A DNA stretch of 64,000 bases from Danxiaibacter flavus. GTDB lineage: Bacteria; Bacteroidota; Bacteroidia; Chitinophagales; Chitinophagaceae. The translations under genes and the position numbers were made by a program. Positions 63,796 through 64,000 of this stretch are shown here, piece by piece. The notes under the pieces are model-generated. The model worked only from the letters and a program-made list of their open reading frames with translations. It searched no databases and was not told where the DNA came from. Location of the stretch: assembly GCF_041060425.1 (NCBI RefSeq), contig NZ_JAULBC010000010.1, positions 62,001 through 126,000 on the forward strand, given 5' to 3'. Each line of letters starts with the position of its first letter. Within the stretch, counting starts at the first letter, position 1.

Positions 63796-64000
63796 ATGGA
63801 AAAAGGACCAATAGGCGTATTTGATTCGGGCTACGGCGGCCTGACTGTTTTAAAGGAGATTGTGCATCTGCTGCCACAGTATGATTATATTTATTTGGGT
63901 GACAATGCGAGGGCTCCATACGGACCACGTTCTTTTGAAACTGTTTATCAGTACACGCTCCAGTGTGTAAAATGGTTTTTTAAACAAGGCTGTCCTTTGG
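63796..64000 (+). CDS. glutamate racemase MurI (5' part only)
   Basis: The first 68 residues of a protein that runs past the window edge. MEKGPIGVFDSGYGGLTVL is the N-terminal MurI motif (the usual form is DSGVGGLTV; the catalytic aspartate is in VFDSG), followed by YIYLGDNARAPYG, the second signature. It interconverts L- and D-glutamate for peptidoglycan. In this order it follows bamA and the skp genes, as in other Bacteroidota. Only the N-terminal half of domain 1 is seen. Confidence 0.9.
   Translation, partial: MEKGPIGVFDSGYGGLTVLKEIVHLLPQYDYIYLGDNARAPYGPRSFETVYQYTLQCVKWFFKQGCPL

Overview
The window looks like a chromosomal piece of a Bacteroidota genome, most likely family Chitinophagaceae. 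Several things point that way: type IX secretion (T9SS) signals (a CHU_C-type C-terminal domain, a type A sorting domain, PorP/SprF, a PorE-like OmpA protein, a PorG/DUF6089 protein), GldC, DUF4251, a SusC-like/OMP_b-brl_3 barrel protein, very few Shine-Dalgarno sequences, and promoters of the Bacteroidota TAnnTTTG type. No rRNA, tRNA, CRISPR array, transposase or prophage gene was seen. The assignment rests on gene families and is an inference.

Layout. 1-775 is gene-free and rich in small repeats. 776-8369 holds a DUF4251 protein, a small membrane protein, rmuC, a thioredoxin, a P2-type cation ATPase in tandem with a DHA2-type MFS exporter, and a DJ-1/PfpI protein. 8774-12193 is a minus-strand copper cluster: an AraC-type regulator with an N-terminal heavy-metal-associated domain, a CPC-type copper ATPase (CopA) and a small CXXC metallochaperone. 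A repeated TTATACAA box lies in front of both transport genes. 12456-24738 holds a SWIM/SNF2 helicase, a lipoprotein, an outer-membrane barrel protein, a membrane-anchored patatin, 6-phosphogluconolactonase and guanylate kinase. 25111-27628 has a short-chain dehydrogenase and a diacylglycerol-kinase-like protein facing each other across a 0.7 kb nested tandem array that fills the whole gap.

28472-40880 is the surface/secretion section: a 1362-residue DUF11/CHU_C adhesin-like protein, a PorP/SprF protein and a PorE-like TPR-PD40-OmpA protein, followed by a 1595-residue secreted esterase/Fn3/PA14 protein with a T9SS sorting domain. 41031-50832 contains an HGSNAT/DUF5009-type membrane acyltransferase, typA, a TPR sensor kinase, a tiny CXXC membrane protein, a stand-alone ExbD, a DUF885 peptidase and a glycosyltransferase. 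51235-64000 is a co-directional envelope and housekeeping block: gldC, yqeY-like, cvpA, an alpha/beta hydrolase, a CBS protein, a BamA/TamA-like barrel, nadK, porG, uppS, bamA, three ompH/skp genes and the start of murI. Here uppS makes the lipid carrier for peptidoglycan and glycans, bamA and the Skp-like proteins build outer-membrane barrels, porG belongs to the T9SS, and murI supplies D-glutamate.

The least explained feature is in the spacers. Nearly every long gap carries degenerate short-period repeats (units of about 7-9 nt, many families, often in inverted pairs), plus two MITE-like inverted-repeat elements. They do not look coding, and some of them sit directly at promoters or stop codons.
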